Positions 10,883 through 22,534 of a stretch of DNA of 64,000 nucleotides are shown here, one piece after another (within the stretch, counting starts at the first letter, position 1; each line of letters begins with the position of its first letter). The stretch spans positions 8,558,501 to 8,622,500 of the forward strand of contig OX387200.1 of the NCBI GenBank assembly GCA_947561715.1, read 5' to 3'. This stretch comes from Ascidia mentula (lineage: Eukaryota; Chordata; Ascidiacea; Phlebobranchia; Ascidiidae). The translations under genes were made by a program, and so were the position numbers. The notes beneath the pieces were generated by a model that was not told the DNA's origin, did no database searches, and saw only the letters and a list, made by a program, of their open reading frames with translations.

Positions 10883-12762
10883 CAATTTGAAAGCTAGATG
10901 TTTGTCAATTAGTAACTGTTATAAACGGGTGTTGTATTGACGATCACGTTTTGTATTTCCTTTATTTGGATTTTGAAACAAACGTTTTAAAAAATAATTT
11001 CGCATGCCAAACAATACATGCGCATATCTGCCCCTTTCACTGGGTAAAATCGCGGGGCAACTATTCCCTCTTAATACAACTTAAATGTTGTGTGTGCAGG
11101 TAATAACCAATTCCTTAGAAATCTTCGTACCAATACGTGCAAAATTACTTTTTCTTTTTGTTACTTAGGGCGCTCTTCGCAGAAACGGATGTTGACCTTT
11201 TTAGTTTGAGATATTTTTCTTTTCTTTTCAAGAGCTGTCTGAAAAATTGACTTAAACGTTTTACTCAGCAACTACAGATACGGTATCGATCGATAGCTCA
11301 CCAGGGTGGCTTGGTTCACCAATGCATCGTTTTTTCATCAGAATATTCGTACAGTTTATTTTGAGGATATGATGGCGAAACTTAAACAATTTGAATTGAA
11401 TTATATATTTATGCTTTAAGTGTTCCGTCTTTCACTATTCATTCCAGTGTGTTGTTTTTCCTTTTTTCCTCTCTGGTTTTATCCATCAAATCATTTTTTT
11501 GCGAATGTCTCCTAATTTACGAATGGCCGAAGCCGACATTTAGTCTCGCCACTTTCAATCCTTACATCTGATTTTTAGTTTGTGAGCTTTTTTACATGTA
11601 TATTCTTATATTAGTGTTGGTTTTTAAACTGCTTTGTTTGTGTTTTTAGCGATACCGATGATATCTGTAAATACAGGCGAAAAATTGTATCATGAACAAC
11701 GTCAAACAAACGACTTATCATTACTTACAGGAGTTGTTTTCTGTTTATTACGAATTTCCTCATCGCTCAAATAGGTGTGCCAACGCAATGAATTAAACGT
11801 ACTGTGAGTTGACAGGTGTGTAATGCACGTCTGGAGCATCGTAACGAAGACGGACAGTAACGTCATATTTTCATCATGACATTTCATCATGTAACTTCGA
11901 AGAGGCGCGAATGTTGACAGGACATTCCCGGTAAAATATCTCCACTCGCTCAAATCGTACTCGGGTTAGAAAGGTCTGTGTGTGTTTTCGTAGGAAGTTT
12001 CTATCCTCATGGCAGGGCTTGCGGCTCTGCGTTGCAAGACAAAAATCATATTATCGAACAAAAGCAAGTCCGATTATATCTCAGTCCCAAGTAGTAGCCT
12101 ATTACTTTATGTTTTCGTTTTCATAAGTTTTGACTTAGCCAGAACGGTGCGATGCAACACATCAACTCAAATGCAATCGGCTGCGATCCCAACAGGGGTA
12201 ATTATCCACAAAAATGCAATATTGCATAAGAAATAATTGAATTTGATTTGGCGAAAGTATTCAAGTATAACGAGAAAAATTAACTAAAAGTTAAGTATAA
12301 AATGCGCCATAAAAATGTTTATCAAAAATCACCACAAGAACAGAATTAAGGAAACTATAGGTGAGTGATCCAAGAAGAAGGCACAGATAAAAGAAACGAA
12401 CGTTTTTTTTAAAGTATGATGTCTGCACTGCTGTAATTTGTAGAACCAGAACTTTTATACTATGCAAACCGATGTGTAAAATCATTTTGGAATTTTGGTC
12501 ACAGCTAATTAACCAAGAACAGGTCTTGCGTCAACCACGGGAGCTGGAAATAACCACTTCCTATAAGACTGACGAAGATATATTTAGCCCTAGGTCTGGT
12601 GCTTGGGCTGTGGGTTTGAGGTTATCCTTGGTATAAAAATCACCGTAGGGTTTTCTATGACCCGCTGTTAGCTGACGTTGAAAGGAAAAGGTTATAGATT
12701 GGTTTTGTTACTACGAAGACAGTGTAGAAACTAACCTGCGAAATCTGTGTTGCTTAAAAATC

Positions 12763-13683
12763 ATGATTTCTTGCCCTCCATTTCATTCTGCTGGAATAAT
12801 AGTTGCCAACTGCACAAGTGCAAACGGTGAAGAAGGATGTGTCATTCAATCTACAGAAGTAGAATGCGCGGTGAAGAACCGACCTGGGGTAATTTTGTTT
12901 CTTCTCGTCAACTCCTACATTGTCTTTGCACTTTTGTTTTATGAGATGAAGAGGCAGAAAGACACAGCCCTAGTCAACAGAATCTACGTTGTGTCAGCTG
13001 TAGCTAATCTACTGTTCACTATTATCGTCGTACTGGCTCAATATAAAGGCTCGTTTGAAATTTGCCTCGTATTCAAATACGCCGGTTCCTCTTTGTACCT
13101 CACCAGCGTGTCATGTAACTACACTCTTTTGTGGGCGAGACAGAGGGTCCTACATAAAAGTGCACTCTTCAAAGGTATTTCAACAAGATTTACAAGGTGG
13201 TTGAGCGCGTGCATTATAGTGGGAATACACTTGTGTTCGGTGGTGTCGTTTGTGCTTTTCTGTGGAAGCTATTGCATAATTGCAACGTACTCCGTATGCA
13301 TCTCTCCCAGTATAAGCTCCATCAAGAACACGACGCTGGTTTTTTTTGTAGTTCTTTGTATGAGTGGGAATTTCTTGTTTAAACTCGGATTGTTCGGGCT
13401 TATCGTGTACCCGTTGGAGAAAGCCCATCCTAAAGAAAGACGTAACCTGGACATTACGAAACTTCTAAAGCGACTTAGAGTATCAACGATCGTGTGTGTG
13501 ATCTCTTCATTCGGGTTACTGATAGGAGTCGTTTTACAGGAATCAGTTTTTCCATGCGTTTACTGGGAGTTCTTCCATAGCATTGAAATGCTCACTGCCA
13601 CTGTGGCCACCACCTTCGTGTTCGCCGATGGATTCAAACGTGTATTTCCTTGGAATGCATTGAAGGTCAGCCAGCAATCCTAA
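12763..13683 (+). CDS. orphan seven-transmembrane receptor R4
   Basis: Intronless copy in array unit 4, 306 residues, used as the reference for positions: sequon at Asn16; TM1 about 42-62; TM2 72-92; TM3 99-125 with LLWARQR at 122-128; TM4 147-167; TM5 190-215; TM6 237-259; TM7 268-290 with FADGFKRVF at 287-295. Cys101 and Cys179 are placed for the disulfide common in 7TM receptors. No DRY, CWxP or NPxxY motif is present, so it is not an ordinary class A receptor. Specific changes include AQYKGSF in the first extracellular loop and SVFPCVY before TM7. Upstream region is of the unit-2 type. Confidence 0.86.
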   Translation: MISCPPFHSAGIIVANCTSANGEEGCVIQSTEVECAVKNRPGVILFLLVNSYIVFALLFYEMKRQKDTALVNRIYVVSAVANLLFTIIVVLAQYKGSFEICLVFKYAGSSLYLTSVSCNYTLLWARQRVLHKSALFKGISTRFTRWLSACIIVGIHLCSVVSFVLFCGSYCIIATYSVCISPSISSIKNTTLVFFVVLCMSGNFLFKLGLFGLIVYPLEKAHPKERRNLDITKLLKRLRVSTIVCVISSFGLLIGVVLQESVFPCVYWEFFHSIEMLTATVATTFVFADGFKRVFPWNALKVSQQS

Positions 13684-15589
13684 CAATTTGAAAGCAAGAT
13701 GTTTGTCAATTAGTAACTGTTATAAACGGTTGTTGTATTGACGATCCTTTATTTGGATTTTGAAACAAACGTTTCAAAAAATAATTTCGCATGCCAAGCA
13801 ATACATGCGCATATATCTGCCCCTTTCACTGGGTAAAATCACGGGGCAACTATTCCCTCTTAATACAACTTGAATGTTGTGTGTGCAGGTAATAACGAAT
13901 TCTTTAGAAATCTTCGTACCAATACGTGCAAAATTACTTTTTCTTTTTGTTACTTAGGGCGCTCTTCGCAGTAACGGATGTTGACCTTTTTAGTTTGAGA
14001 TATTTTTCTTTTCAAGAGCTGTCTGAAAAATTGACTTAAACGTTTTACTCGGCAACTACAGATACGGTATCGATCGATAGCTCACCAGGGTGGCTTGGTT
14101 CACCAATGCATCGTTTTTTCATCAGAATATTCGTACAGTTTATTTTGAGGATATGATGGCCAAACTAAAACAATTTGAATTGAATTATATATTTATGCTT
14201 TAAGTGTTCCGTCTTTCACTATTCATTCCACTGTGTTGTATTTCCCTTTTTCCTCTCTGGTTTTATCCATCAAATCATTTTTTTGCGAATGTCTCCTAAT
14301 TTACGAATGGCCGAAGCCGGCATTTAGTCTCGCCACCTTCAATCCTTACAGTAGATTTTCAGTTTGTGAGCTTTTTTACATTTATATTCTTGTATTAGTG
14401 TTGGTTTTTAAACTGCTTTGTTTGTGTTTTTAGCGATACCGATGATATCTGTAAATACAGGCGAAAAATTGTATCATGAACAACGTCAAACAAACGACTT
14501 ATCATTACTTACAGGAGTTGTTTTCTGTTTATTACGAATTTCCTCATCGCTCAAATTGGTGTGCCAACGCAATGAATTAAACGTATTATGAGTTGACAGG
14601 TGTGTAATGCACGTCTGGAGCTTCGTAACGAAGACGGACAGTATCGTCATATTTTCATCATGACATTTCATCATGTAACTTCGAAGAGGCGCGAATGTTG
14701 ACAGGACATTCCCGGTAAAATATCTCCACTCGCTCAAACCGTCCTCGGGTTAGAAAGGTCTGTGTGTGTTTTCGTAGGAAGTTTCTATCCTTATGGCAGG
14801 GCTTGCGGCTTTGCGTTGCAAGACAAAAATCCTATCATCGAACAAAAGCAAGTCCGATTATATCTCAGTCCCAAGTAGTAGCCTATTACTTTATGTTTTC
14901 GTTTTCATAAGTTTTAACTTAGCCAGAACGGTGCGATGCAACACATCAACTCAAATGCAATCGGCTGCGATCTCTAACAGGGGTAATTATCTACAAAAAA
15001 TGCCATTTTTCTTTTATTTTGTATTTGTTCATGCAGCACAGTATGCAATATTGCATAAGAAATGATTGAATTTGATTTGGCGAAAGTATTCAAGTATAAC
15101 GCGAAAAATCAACTACAGGTTCAGTATAAAATGCACCATAAAATTGTTCATCAAAAATCACCACAAGAACAGAATTAAAGGATCTATAGGTGAGTGATCA
15201 AAGAAGAAGGCACAGATAAAAGAAAAGAACGTTCTTTTCAAGTACGCTATCTGCACTGTTGTGATTTGTAGAACCAGGACTTTACTGTGCAAACCGATAT
15301 GTAAAATTATTTTGGAATTTTTGTCACAGCTAATTAATCAAGAACAGGTCTTGCGTCATACACGAGAGCTAGAAATAACCGCACTTCCTATGACACTGAC
15401 GAAGATATATTTAGACAAAGGTCTGGTGCTTGTGCTGTGGGTTTGTGGTTATCTTTGGTATACCAATCACCGTATGGTTTTCTATGACCCGCTGTTAGCT
15501 GACGTTGAAAGGAAAAGGTTATAGATTGGTTTTGTTACTACGAAGACAGTGTAGAAACTAACCTGCCAAATCTGCGCTGCTTAAAAATC

Positions 15590-16510
15590 ATGATATCTTG
15601 CCCTCCATTTCATTCTGCTGGAATAATAGTTGCCAACTGCACAAGTGCAAACGGTGAAGAAGGATGTGTCATTCAATCTACAGAAGTAGAATGCGCGGTG
15701 AAGAACCGACCTGGGGCAATATTGTTTCTTCTCGTCAACTCCTACATCGCCTTTGCACTTTTGTTTTATGAGATGAAGCGGAAGAAAGACACAGCCCTAG
15801 TCAACAGAATCTACGTTGTGTCAGCTGTAGCTAATCTACTGTTCACTATTATCGTCGTTCTGGCTCTGTATGAAGGCTCGTTTGAAATTTGCTTCGTATT
15901 CAAATACGCCGGTGCCTCTTTGAGCCACACCAGCGTATTATGTGACTATACTCTTTTGTGGGCGAGGCAAAGGGTCCTGCATAAAAGTGCACTCTTCAAA
16001 GGTGTTTCAACAAGATTTACAAGGTGGTTGAGCTCGTGCATTATAGTGGGAATACACTTGTGTTCGGTGGTGACGTTTGTGCTTTTCTGTGGAAGCTATT
16101 GCGTAATTGCCGCGTACCCCGTGTGCATCTCTCCCGGTATGAGGTCCATCAACAACACGACTATGGTTTTTCTTGTAGTTCTTTGTATGAGTGGGAATTT
16201 TGTTTTTAAACTCGGATTGTTCGGGCTTATCATGTACCCGCTAGAGAAAGCCCATCCTAAAGAAAGACGTATCCCGGACATTACGAAACTTCTAAAGCGA
16301 CTCAAAATATCCACGGTCGTGTGTGTAATATCTTCATTCGGGTTATTGATCGGAGTGGTTTTACAGGAAACAGTATTTACATGTGTTTACTGGGAGTTTT
16401 TCCATAGCATTGAAATGCTCACTGCCACTGTGGCTACCACCTTTGTGTTCGCCGATGGATTCAAACGTGTATTTCCTTGGAATGCATTGAAGACTAACCA
16501 GCAATCCTAA
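15590..16510 (+). CDS. orphan seven-transmembrane receptor R5
   Basis: Intronless copy in the last array unit, 306 residues. It is the most diverged of R1-R5: the extracellular face differs (ALYEGSF, ASLSHTSVLCDY, AAYPVCISPGMRSINN), as does the third cytosolic loop (RRIPDITKLLKRLKIS), while TM1, TM2 and the TM7 tail match the rest. It ends KTNQQS rather than KVSQQS. Its 3' flank is also diverged from the other units, so this unit is probably older or less often homogenised. Confidence 0.86.
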   Translation: MISCPPFHSAGIIVANCTSANGEEGCVIQSTEVECAVKNRPGAILFLLVNSYIAFALLFYEMKRKKDTALVNRIYVVSAVANLLFTIIVVLALYEGSFEICFVFKYAGASLSHTSVLCDYTLLWARQRVLHKSALFKGVSTRFTRWLSSCIIVGIHLCSVVTFVLFCGSYCVIAAYPVCISPGMRSINNTTMVFLVVLCMSGNFVFKLGLFGLIMYPLEKAHPKERRIPDITKLLKRLKISTVVCVISSFGLLIGVVLQETVFTCVYWEFFHSIEMLTATVATTFVFADGFKRVFPWNALKTNQQS

Positions 16511-17450
16511 CAAATTGAAAGCAAGATGTTTGTCAATTAGTAACTGTTATAAACGGGTGTTGTATTGACGTTTTATGTTTCCTTTATCTGAATTTTGAAA
16601 CAAACGTTTTTCTTTCTGTCACTTGGGGCGCATATTTCAGTATGTATATTCTTTTTTTAATTTTTGTTAATTTTTCTTAAGTTTTTTTCCCTTGTGTGGC
16701 GGACCTTGTACTTAGTTATTTTACGTTGCTTTTGTTTTTACTCTTCGCAGAAACTGATGTTGACCTTCTTATAGGGCGAAATAATTTTTCTGTTATTAAT
16801 AAAAAGATCTTTCCAAGAGCTGTCTGAAAGATTGACCCAAAAGTTTTACTCAGCAACTACAGATACGGTTATTGATCGACAGCCTACCAGGGTGGCCTGG
16901 TTCACCGATCCAGTGTAGTCCATTGTTTTTTCATCAGAATATTCGTACAGTTTGTTTTGAGGATATGATGGCGAAACTAAACCAATTTGAATTGATATAT
17001 GTGCAAAAAAAGCCATATTATTGCAAAGCTGCAGACAGGGTGTGTACACGCACTGTTTCAACCGGTAAGGTCTCATTTGAACTGAATTATATATTTATGC
17101 TTTAAGTGTTCCGTCTTTCACTATTCATTCCAGTGTGTTGTTTTTCCCTTTTTCCTCTCTGGTTTTATCCCTCAAATCATTTTTTTACGAATGTCTCCTA
17201 ATCTACGGATGGCCGAAGCCGACATTTAGTCTCGCCACCTTCAATCCTTACATCTGATTTTTAGTTTGTGAGCTTTTTTACATGTATATTCTTGTAGTAG
17301 TGATGGTTTTTAAACTGCTTTGCTTGTGTTTCAGCGATACCGATTTAATGCTCCAATAGGTGTGCCAACGCAATGAATTGAACGTACTATGAGTTGACAG
17401 GTTTGTAGAGCACGTCTGGAGCTTCGTAACGAAGACGGACAGTATTGTCA

Positions 17451-18519
17451 TGGACGTCGCAATGCAACGATGTTTCCACGGTGAAATGTTGTGAAGCAAT
17501 TCTTGGTGAACTGGGAAACTTATTTTTGCTTTTGACTTGTTATTGTTGTTGTATTTTATCAAAGTTAAACGCCCATATATAGTGTAACCAGTGTGAAGTA
17601 AACTTTGGTTTTAGTAATGAACCGTTATAGCAGGGACCAGGGTCTTTTTTGAATTAGAAAGGCAGGGCGGGGGCAAAGGTCCATATTTGAGACTCAAGGT
17701 TAGTGTTTAATGGTAAAGAGTCTTCGCGCAAATGCTCTCTGAGGGGCTCAACTCCTGCACTGCCGAAATCTTTTAATGTCAACGAACCGTCTCGTATTTC
17801 TTGTTAACTATATTGGAAATGAAAGTTGGTATCTTCAAACTCTCCTGTTAACTTTATGGCCAACAAATACTAGTACCTGGTTTACACATTTACAGGATTT
17901 GTTCACTCAAATCATGGGTGTACGACACAGGACACGTCTGCCAATTTTGACACGCTATTGGTTGAAAAAAGACACGCGTAAATCTATACAATGCATGTTT
18001 AGCATATACAATAGTTTTTTTTTCATAATGGCTTTATATACCTGATAGCACCCGTTCGTTGTGAGTTTCAAATGGGTCTTTTTAAAATATCAGCAACTTG
18101 AACAAAACGATGTGACATGCTATCGGGTGGTATAAATGCATCCTTATTTAAGTATGTCCTTCCAAAAAAAGTTTACAAAACATTATAGTTAATACGAAAA
18201 ACGTGCAACCACTTTACAAACTAACGAACCGCATTTTAAACGATATATTTTTAAATTTCTGTTGACAGCTAGTTCACCAGAAATAAGCCTTACGTCAATC
18301 ACGAGGCCTTATAAACAACTTCCTCTGAAGCGGAGAAAAATGGTTAGTGTGACGGTCAGCCGCTTGTGGGAGGGTTGTCGCTACCGTGCAGACCTGTACA
18401 CAAATCACTAGGGTTATTTGTGACCTGTTTCTCTTACATTGGCAGAAGAAATTGTAGATGTGTTTTAATACTGCAAAGAAATTGTATGGAAACCCACCTA
18501 TTGCAAGGTTGCGAAAGCC
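17451..18519. other. unique spacer before R6
   Basis: The tandem unit stops abruptly at about 17450, inside the copy of the minus-strand exon-like segment. From there to the R6 start codon the sequence is unrelated to the array. A 90-codon plus-strand frame with ATG at 17776 has no recognisable features and is not called as a gene. Confidence 0.45.
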
Positions 18520-19440
18520 ATGATTTCTTGCCCTCCATTTCATTCTGCGGGAATAATAGTTGCCAACTGCACAAGTGCAAACGGTGAAGAAGGATGTGTC
18601 ATTCAATCTACACAAGTAGAATGCGCGGTAAAGAACCGACCTGGGGTAATTTTGTTTCTTCTCGTCAACTCCTACATTGTCTTTGCACTTTTGTTTTATG
18701 AGATGAAGCGGAAGAAAGACACAGCCCTAGTGAACAGAATCTACGTTGTGTCAGCTGTAGCTAATCTACTGTTCACTATTATCGTCGTACTGGCTCGATA
18801 TGAAGGCTCGTTTGAAATTTGCCTCGTATTCAAATACGCCGGTTCCTCTTTGTATCTCACCAGCGTGTCATGTAACTACACTCTTTTGTGGGCAAGGCAG
18901 AGGGTCCTGCATAAAAGTGCACTCTTTAAAGGTGTTTCAACAAGATTTACAAGGTGGTTTAGCTCGTGCATTATAGTGGGAATATGCTTCTGTTCGGTTT
19001 TGGTTTTGGTGTTTTACTATGGAAGCTATTGCATAATTGCCGCGTACCCCGTGTGCATTTTCCCTAGTATTGGGGCTATCAAAAATTTGACGCTGGTTTT
19101 TATTCTAGTTCTTTGTGTGAGTGGGAATTTCTTATTTAAACTCGGATTGTTCGGGCTTATCATGTACCCGTTAGAGAAAGCCCATCCGAAAGAAAGACGT
19201 AACTCGGACATTACGAAACTTCTAAAGCGACTCAAAGTATCCACGGTCGTGTGTTTGACGTCTTCGTTTTTATTTTTGATTGGAGTCGCTTTACAGGAAA
19301 CAGTTTTTACATGTGTTTACTGGGAGTTCTTCGAAATCATGGAAATGCTTGCAACCACTGTGGCTACCACCTTTGCGTTCGCCGATGGATTTAAACGTGT
19401 ATTTCCTTGGAATGCATTGAAGGTCAGCCAGCAATCCTAA
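18520..19440 (+). CDS. orphan seven-transmembrane receptor R6
   Basis: Intronless copy outside the array proper, 306 residues. From the ATG to about 18960 (N-terminus to TM3) it is nearly identical to R4 and R2. The TM4-TM5 region (about 18985-19110) and the TM6-TM7 region (about 19250-19350) differ strongly: IVGICFCSVLVLVFYYGSY and CLTSSFLFLIGVALQE. The end, FADGFKRVFPW to KVSQQS, is again identical. Similarity to the array begins right at the start codon; the promoter region is unrelated. The 3' flank to about 19740 is a diverged relative of the array 3' flank. This mosaic suggests an older paralogue partly overwritten by gene conversion. Confidence 0.86.
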   Translation: MISCPPFHSAGIIVANCTSANGEEGCVIQSTQVECAVKNRPGVILFLLVNSYIVFALLFYEMKRKKDTALVNRIYVVSAVANLLFTIIVVLARYEGSFEICLVFKYAGSSLYLTSVSCNYTLLWARQRVLHKSALFKGVSTRFTRWFSSCIIVGICFCSVLVLVFYYGSYCIIAAYPVCIFPSIGAIKNLTLVFILVLCVSGNFLFKLGLFGLIMYPLEKAHPKERRNSDITKLLKRLKVSTVVCLTSSFLFLIGVALQETVFTCVYWEFFEIMEMLATTVATTFAFADGFKRVFPWNALKVSQQS

Positions 19441-20067
19441 CAATTTGAAAAAAAGAAGTGAATACTGTTTTGGTCTATTAGGTCTTGCCAGATAACCAGT
19501 TGATTTAACATAACAAGATGTTGTCGAATACAATTAATACCAAGGATCACTTTTGCATCTGGATTCTGACGCGAACATTTTTGAAACACCAAAGCAATAT
19601 TTGACACATAACTACCCTTTTCACAAGGTAGCACCGCGGAGCAACTTTCCCCACCTTTATTGTGGTGTAAATCCGAAATGTGCAAGTAATACCGAATTTT
19701 TTAATTGTTCGTTATAATATTTGTGCCTTTCTTTCGTGAAAAATGTCTTTCTTTCCGTCACTTCAGACAGTTTTTACTGAAAACCTAACATTAAAATGAT
19801 GTCAAGGTTGAGACCAATACTAGCAGTGCAATAAATTGTAGTAAGATTTAAAAAAAGCTGAACAATGAGTATAGCTTAAGCCAGCGGCGAAGCTTAAACA
19901 ACACAAGGCTGTATCAAATTGATTGCAGCCTCTGAAAGTTCGGTGTCTGGAAACAACTACTATTCTATTTTGCTGTTCTACTACAGTTGTCACTATAGGT
20001 TGGTTACATAAAATAAATTTTCAGAATGATCAAAAATTACTGTTCGGTAGTTTTATTACTAGTAAAG
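19441..20067. other. convergent 3' flanks of R6 and R7
   Basis: The first 300 bases are alignable, with many differences, to the 3' flank of array units. On the minus strand an AATAAA (20052-20057) follows the R7 stop by 11 nt and is its likely poly(A) signal. No gene is seen. Confidence 0.5.
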
Positions 20068-20949
20068 CTATAATTTTGACCAATTAAATGAAAATATTCG
20101 TTTTGATCCATCCGCAAATGTGAATATGAGCGCTATGTTGGAAACCATCAACTCGAGATTACCAGGAAGCTCCCAGTGCATGCAAACTACCCGCATTACA
20201 TGAAGAATAATTGCCAACATGAATACCAGGAATGACAATAGGCAGAAAGTGGTCGACACACAGAGACGCGTCAACATTTTGTTAATGTCTGGTTGCTTAC
20301 GTGCTTTGCGCAAAGGATACACCATCAGCCCAAATAGTGCTATTCTAAACCCCATGCTGCTGCAGAGAAACAGTGTTACAACAGGTATAAGGTAGGAATT
20401 CAGCATAGCCAGGTCATGAACAGGAACGCACATGTTTTCCAACGGAACAAAGCAATGGGTTCCCAAAAACAGCAGCAAATCAGCACATGAACACGTGTAT
20501 ATTCCAACTATAATTCCGCTGCTAAACCGCTTGATGGTTGTGGTTGACAAACTTCCCAGCAAATTTCCGCTATACAACACGCGCTGCCTCGACCACAGCA
20601 GCGTGCAAACGCCCAGCTGACTGGCTGTATGCATGTACGCAGAAATGTACTTGTGCGCGAGGCAGATTGCGTACGATCCGCCGTAAAGGGAAACCACGGA
20701 ACTAATGGAAAACATTAGCGTGGTAACAACTGGCATTATGTACAGTTTGCTAATGCACCTTTTCTTCTTCCAATTTCGCAGTTCGTAGACGGTCACGGCC
20801 AATACCAAGTAGCAGGAGCAAACTAGCAAAACAATTAGACCCAAACGGTTTCTTTGTCCACATCTTCTAGCGCTTGCAGTGTCAAGTGAACCGTTCAAAA
20901 CAGCAGTTTGCACTATCAAAAATGGAGGACATGATACGTTCGAAAACAT
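20068..20949 (-). CDS. distant seven-transmembrane receptor R7
   Basis: Intronless minus-strand gene, 293 residues, ATG at 20949. It keeps the family frame: CPPF and N-glycosylation sites in a short N-terminus, seven hydrophobic segments, LLWSRQRVLY at the end of TM3, a cysteine before TM3 (YAICLAHKY) and in the second extracellular loop (ENMCVP), YPLRKARKQPDINKMLTRL as third cytosolic loop and FADGSKRIF after TM7. Overall sequence is clearly divergent from R1-R6, so it marks an old split in the family and helps show which motifs are constrained. Opposite orientation to its neighbours. Ligand unknown. Confidence 0.85.
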   Translation of the reverse strand: MFSNVSCPPFLIVQTAVLNGSLDTASARRCGQRNRLGLIVLLVCSCYLVLAVTVYELRNWKKKRCISKLYIMPVVTTLMFSISSVVSLYGGSYAICLAHKYISAYMHTASQLGVCTLLWSRQRVLYSGNLLGSLSTTTIKRFSSGIIVGIYTCSCADLLLFLGTHCFVPLENMCVPVHDLAMLNSYLIPVVTLFLCSSMGFRIALFGLMVYPLRKARKQPDINKMLTRLCVSTTFCLLSFLVFMLAIILHVMRVVCMHWELPGNLELMVSNIALIFTFADGSKRIFSFNWSKL

Positions 20950-22534
20950 GAATCCTATTTTTTGGACTACAAGAAAAACAGTTGATTGATGGTCCTTCTA
21001 CTTAACAACACCCTTCGGTCGGATGTTAACTGTCCATTGTCCACTCATGTTCTGAGTAACCAACAGTGTATACGATCAGACCAAACAGCACCCTGTTAAG
21101 ACAATGACCCACCATAACTTCCTGTGGAATTTTACCGCGAAACTTGCAGGACTTGACTGTAAGACAAAAACAAACCTTAAAGCTTTTTCCTTGCGTAAGT
21201 AATAAAACAACCACCACTTTAAAATAAAATCTGCACAGTTTTTTTACACTTGACACGTTTTGCGTTTATGCAAATTCAGTATTTTGCAGTGCATAAGCCA
21301 TGAGTATAAACTTTTTAAGTCGTCTTTTTTCTACGCCAAAATACGTTCTATGTCAAACAGTAAGTTTGTTGCCAGCTCACATTCTTTCAACAATTTCCTG
21401 CTTCAGTGACGTAAATAAATATGCTTCATGCCCTGACGTGTTGACATCATTGTCCCATGAGATGGACGAAGTGCAAAACATAGGCATTTATATATTTTAT
21501 TTTTACGGATCCAGGCATACATTGGCTAACTTGCAGCATTGTGATAATTTGTTTAACTTCGGACCATTTTGCAAATGTGCGCCGTGTAACCAGCAAGTAA
21601 CACCATAGGCTAACTGTATTGTAAGCAATACAATATTCTTTTAATAATGTAGACAGCGTTCATTTCTTGACAGCTGCCTGTCTATTTCTGCAATCTTGAG
21701 CAGAATCGACAGACCTGTGCGGAAATTCTTTGCACGAACGACAGGCTGACAAGGTATGCACACACCTTTTGATAGGTGTGTGCATATGCTACTGTTATTG
21801 CACCTTATTTCTATATGCAAATACATTTTAGTATAAATGCAATAAAGAAACAATCATATAAACCCGACCTAAGCATTAGTGGTTGTGCAAGTGCGTCATT
21901 GAATTCCCAGAGATATTACTTCTTTGATATTATTTTTCATACGAATACCTCAGTTTAAGAAGGCCCTAACTAACCGTGTAAGCACAGAACCTATACATTA
22001 GTACAACAAAAGTCATAATAAAATTTTGGCTCTGACTGGAAATATACAGTCAACTGAGTCAATACACAATATGACGCCAGTATGGAAATGTGTTCTATTG
22101 TTATGTTAAGCACAGCTGCATAGTGACAACGAACTTCGTCACAAGTTGTTTGTCCACAGTAAGGATAATTTAACTTTACTTCTAATCACTGCGCGTTTCC
22201 TACAGTCAAAAGCCCCAAATTTTGTTCAATCAACTTCAAATAACCCTATGCAATACGCTTGCCTGTGTCAATAGTTTGGTTGCAGAGTTTAGTAGCACGG
22301 TCGGGTATTTTGTCAATTTGACAGGCTAACGATAAAGCCCCGCTCAGTATATTTTTAAACATCACGAAAGTCACGCCCTGTTTAAAACCAATCCTTCCCC
22401 GCCGCTTTTTTGTTTTTCCTGTTTAATACATCCTGCATTTCACTGTATATTGCCTTAGGATAAACAGCACTGTTCAAGAAGACAAATGCAGTTTATGAGG
22501 CTTTACAGTTGCGCACAAGCGGAAATTTGAAAAT
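20950..22534. other. spacer between R7 and R8, promoters expected
   Basis: R7 and R8 are divergently arranged, so both promoters should lie here. A 102-codon plus-strand frame at 21300-21608 begins with ATG and has several cysteines, but no motif or homologue was recognised. No repeat or RNA gene was identified. Confidence 0.4.

Larger units (their letters stand above)
3590..17450 (+). repeat. five-unit tandem array of receptor genes
   Basis: Direct tandem duplication with unit borders near 3590, 6333, 9121, 11878, 14662 and 17450, so units of 2743-2789 bp. Each unit holds about 80-90 bp of a minus-strand exon-like sequence, an upstream region with a conserved TATAAAA, one intronless receptor gene and a long 3' flank. 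Units 1 and 3 share one upstream form (a roughly 60-bp segment present, a roughly 90-bp segment absent); units 2 and 4 share the other. Receptor starts 1 to 3 and 2 to 4 are both about 5.54 kb apart once a 12-bp deletion in R1 is counted, so a two-unit block was duplicated as a whole. Unit 5 is the most diverged, especially 16560-17100. The copies are near-identical by eye, pointing to recent duplication or ongoing homogenisation. Confidence 0.93.
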
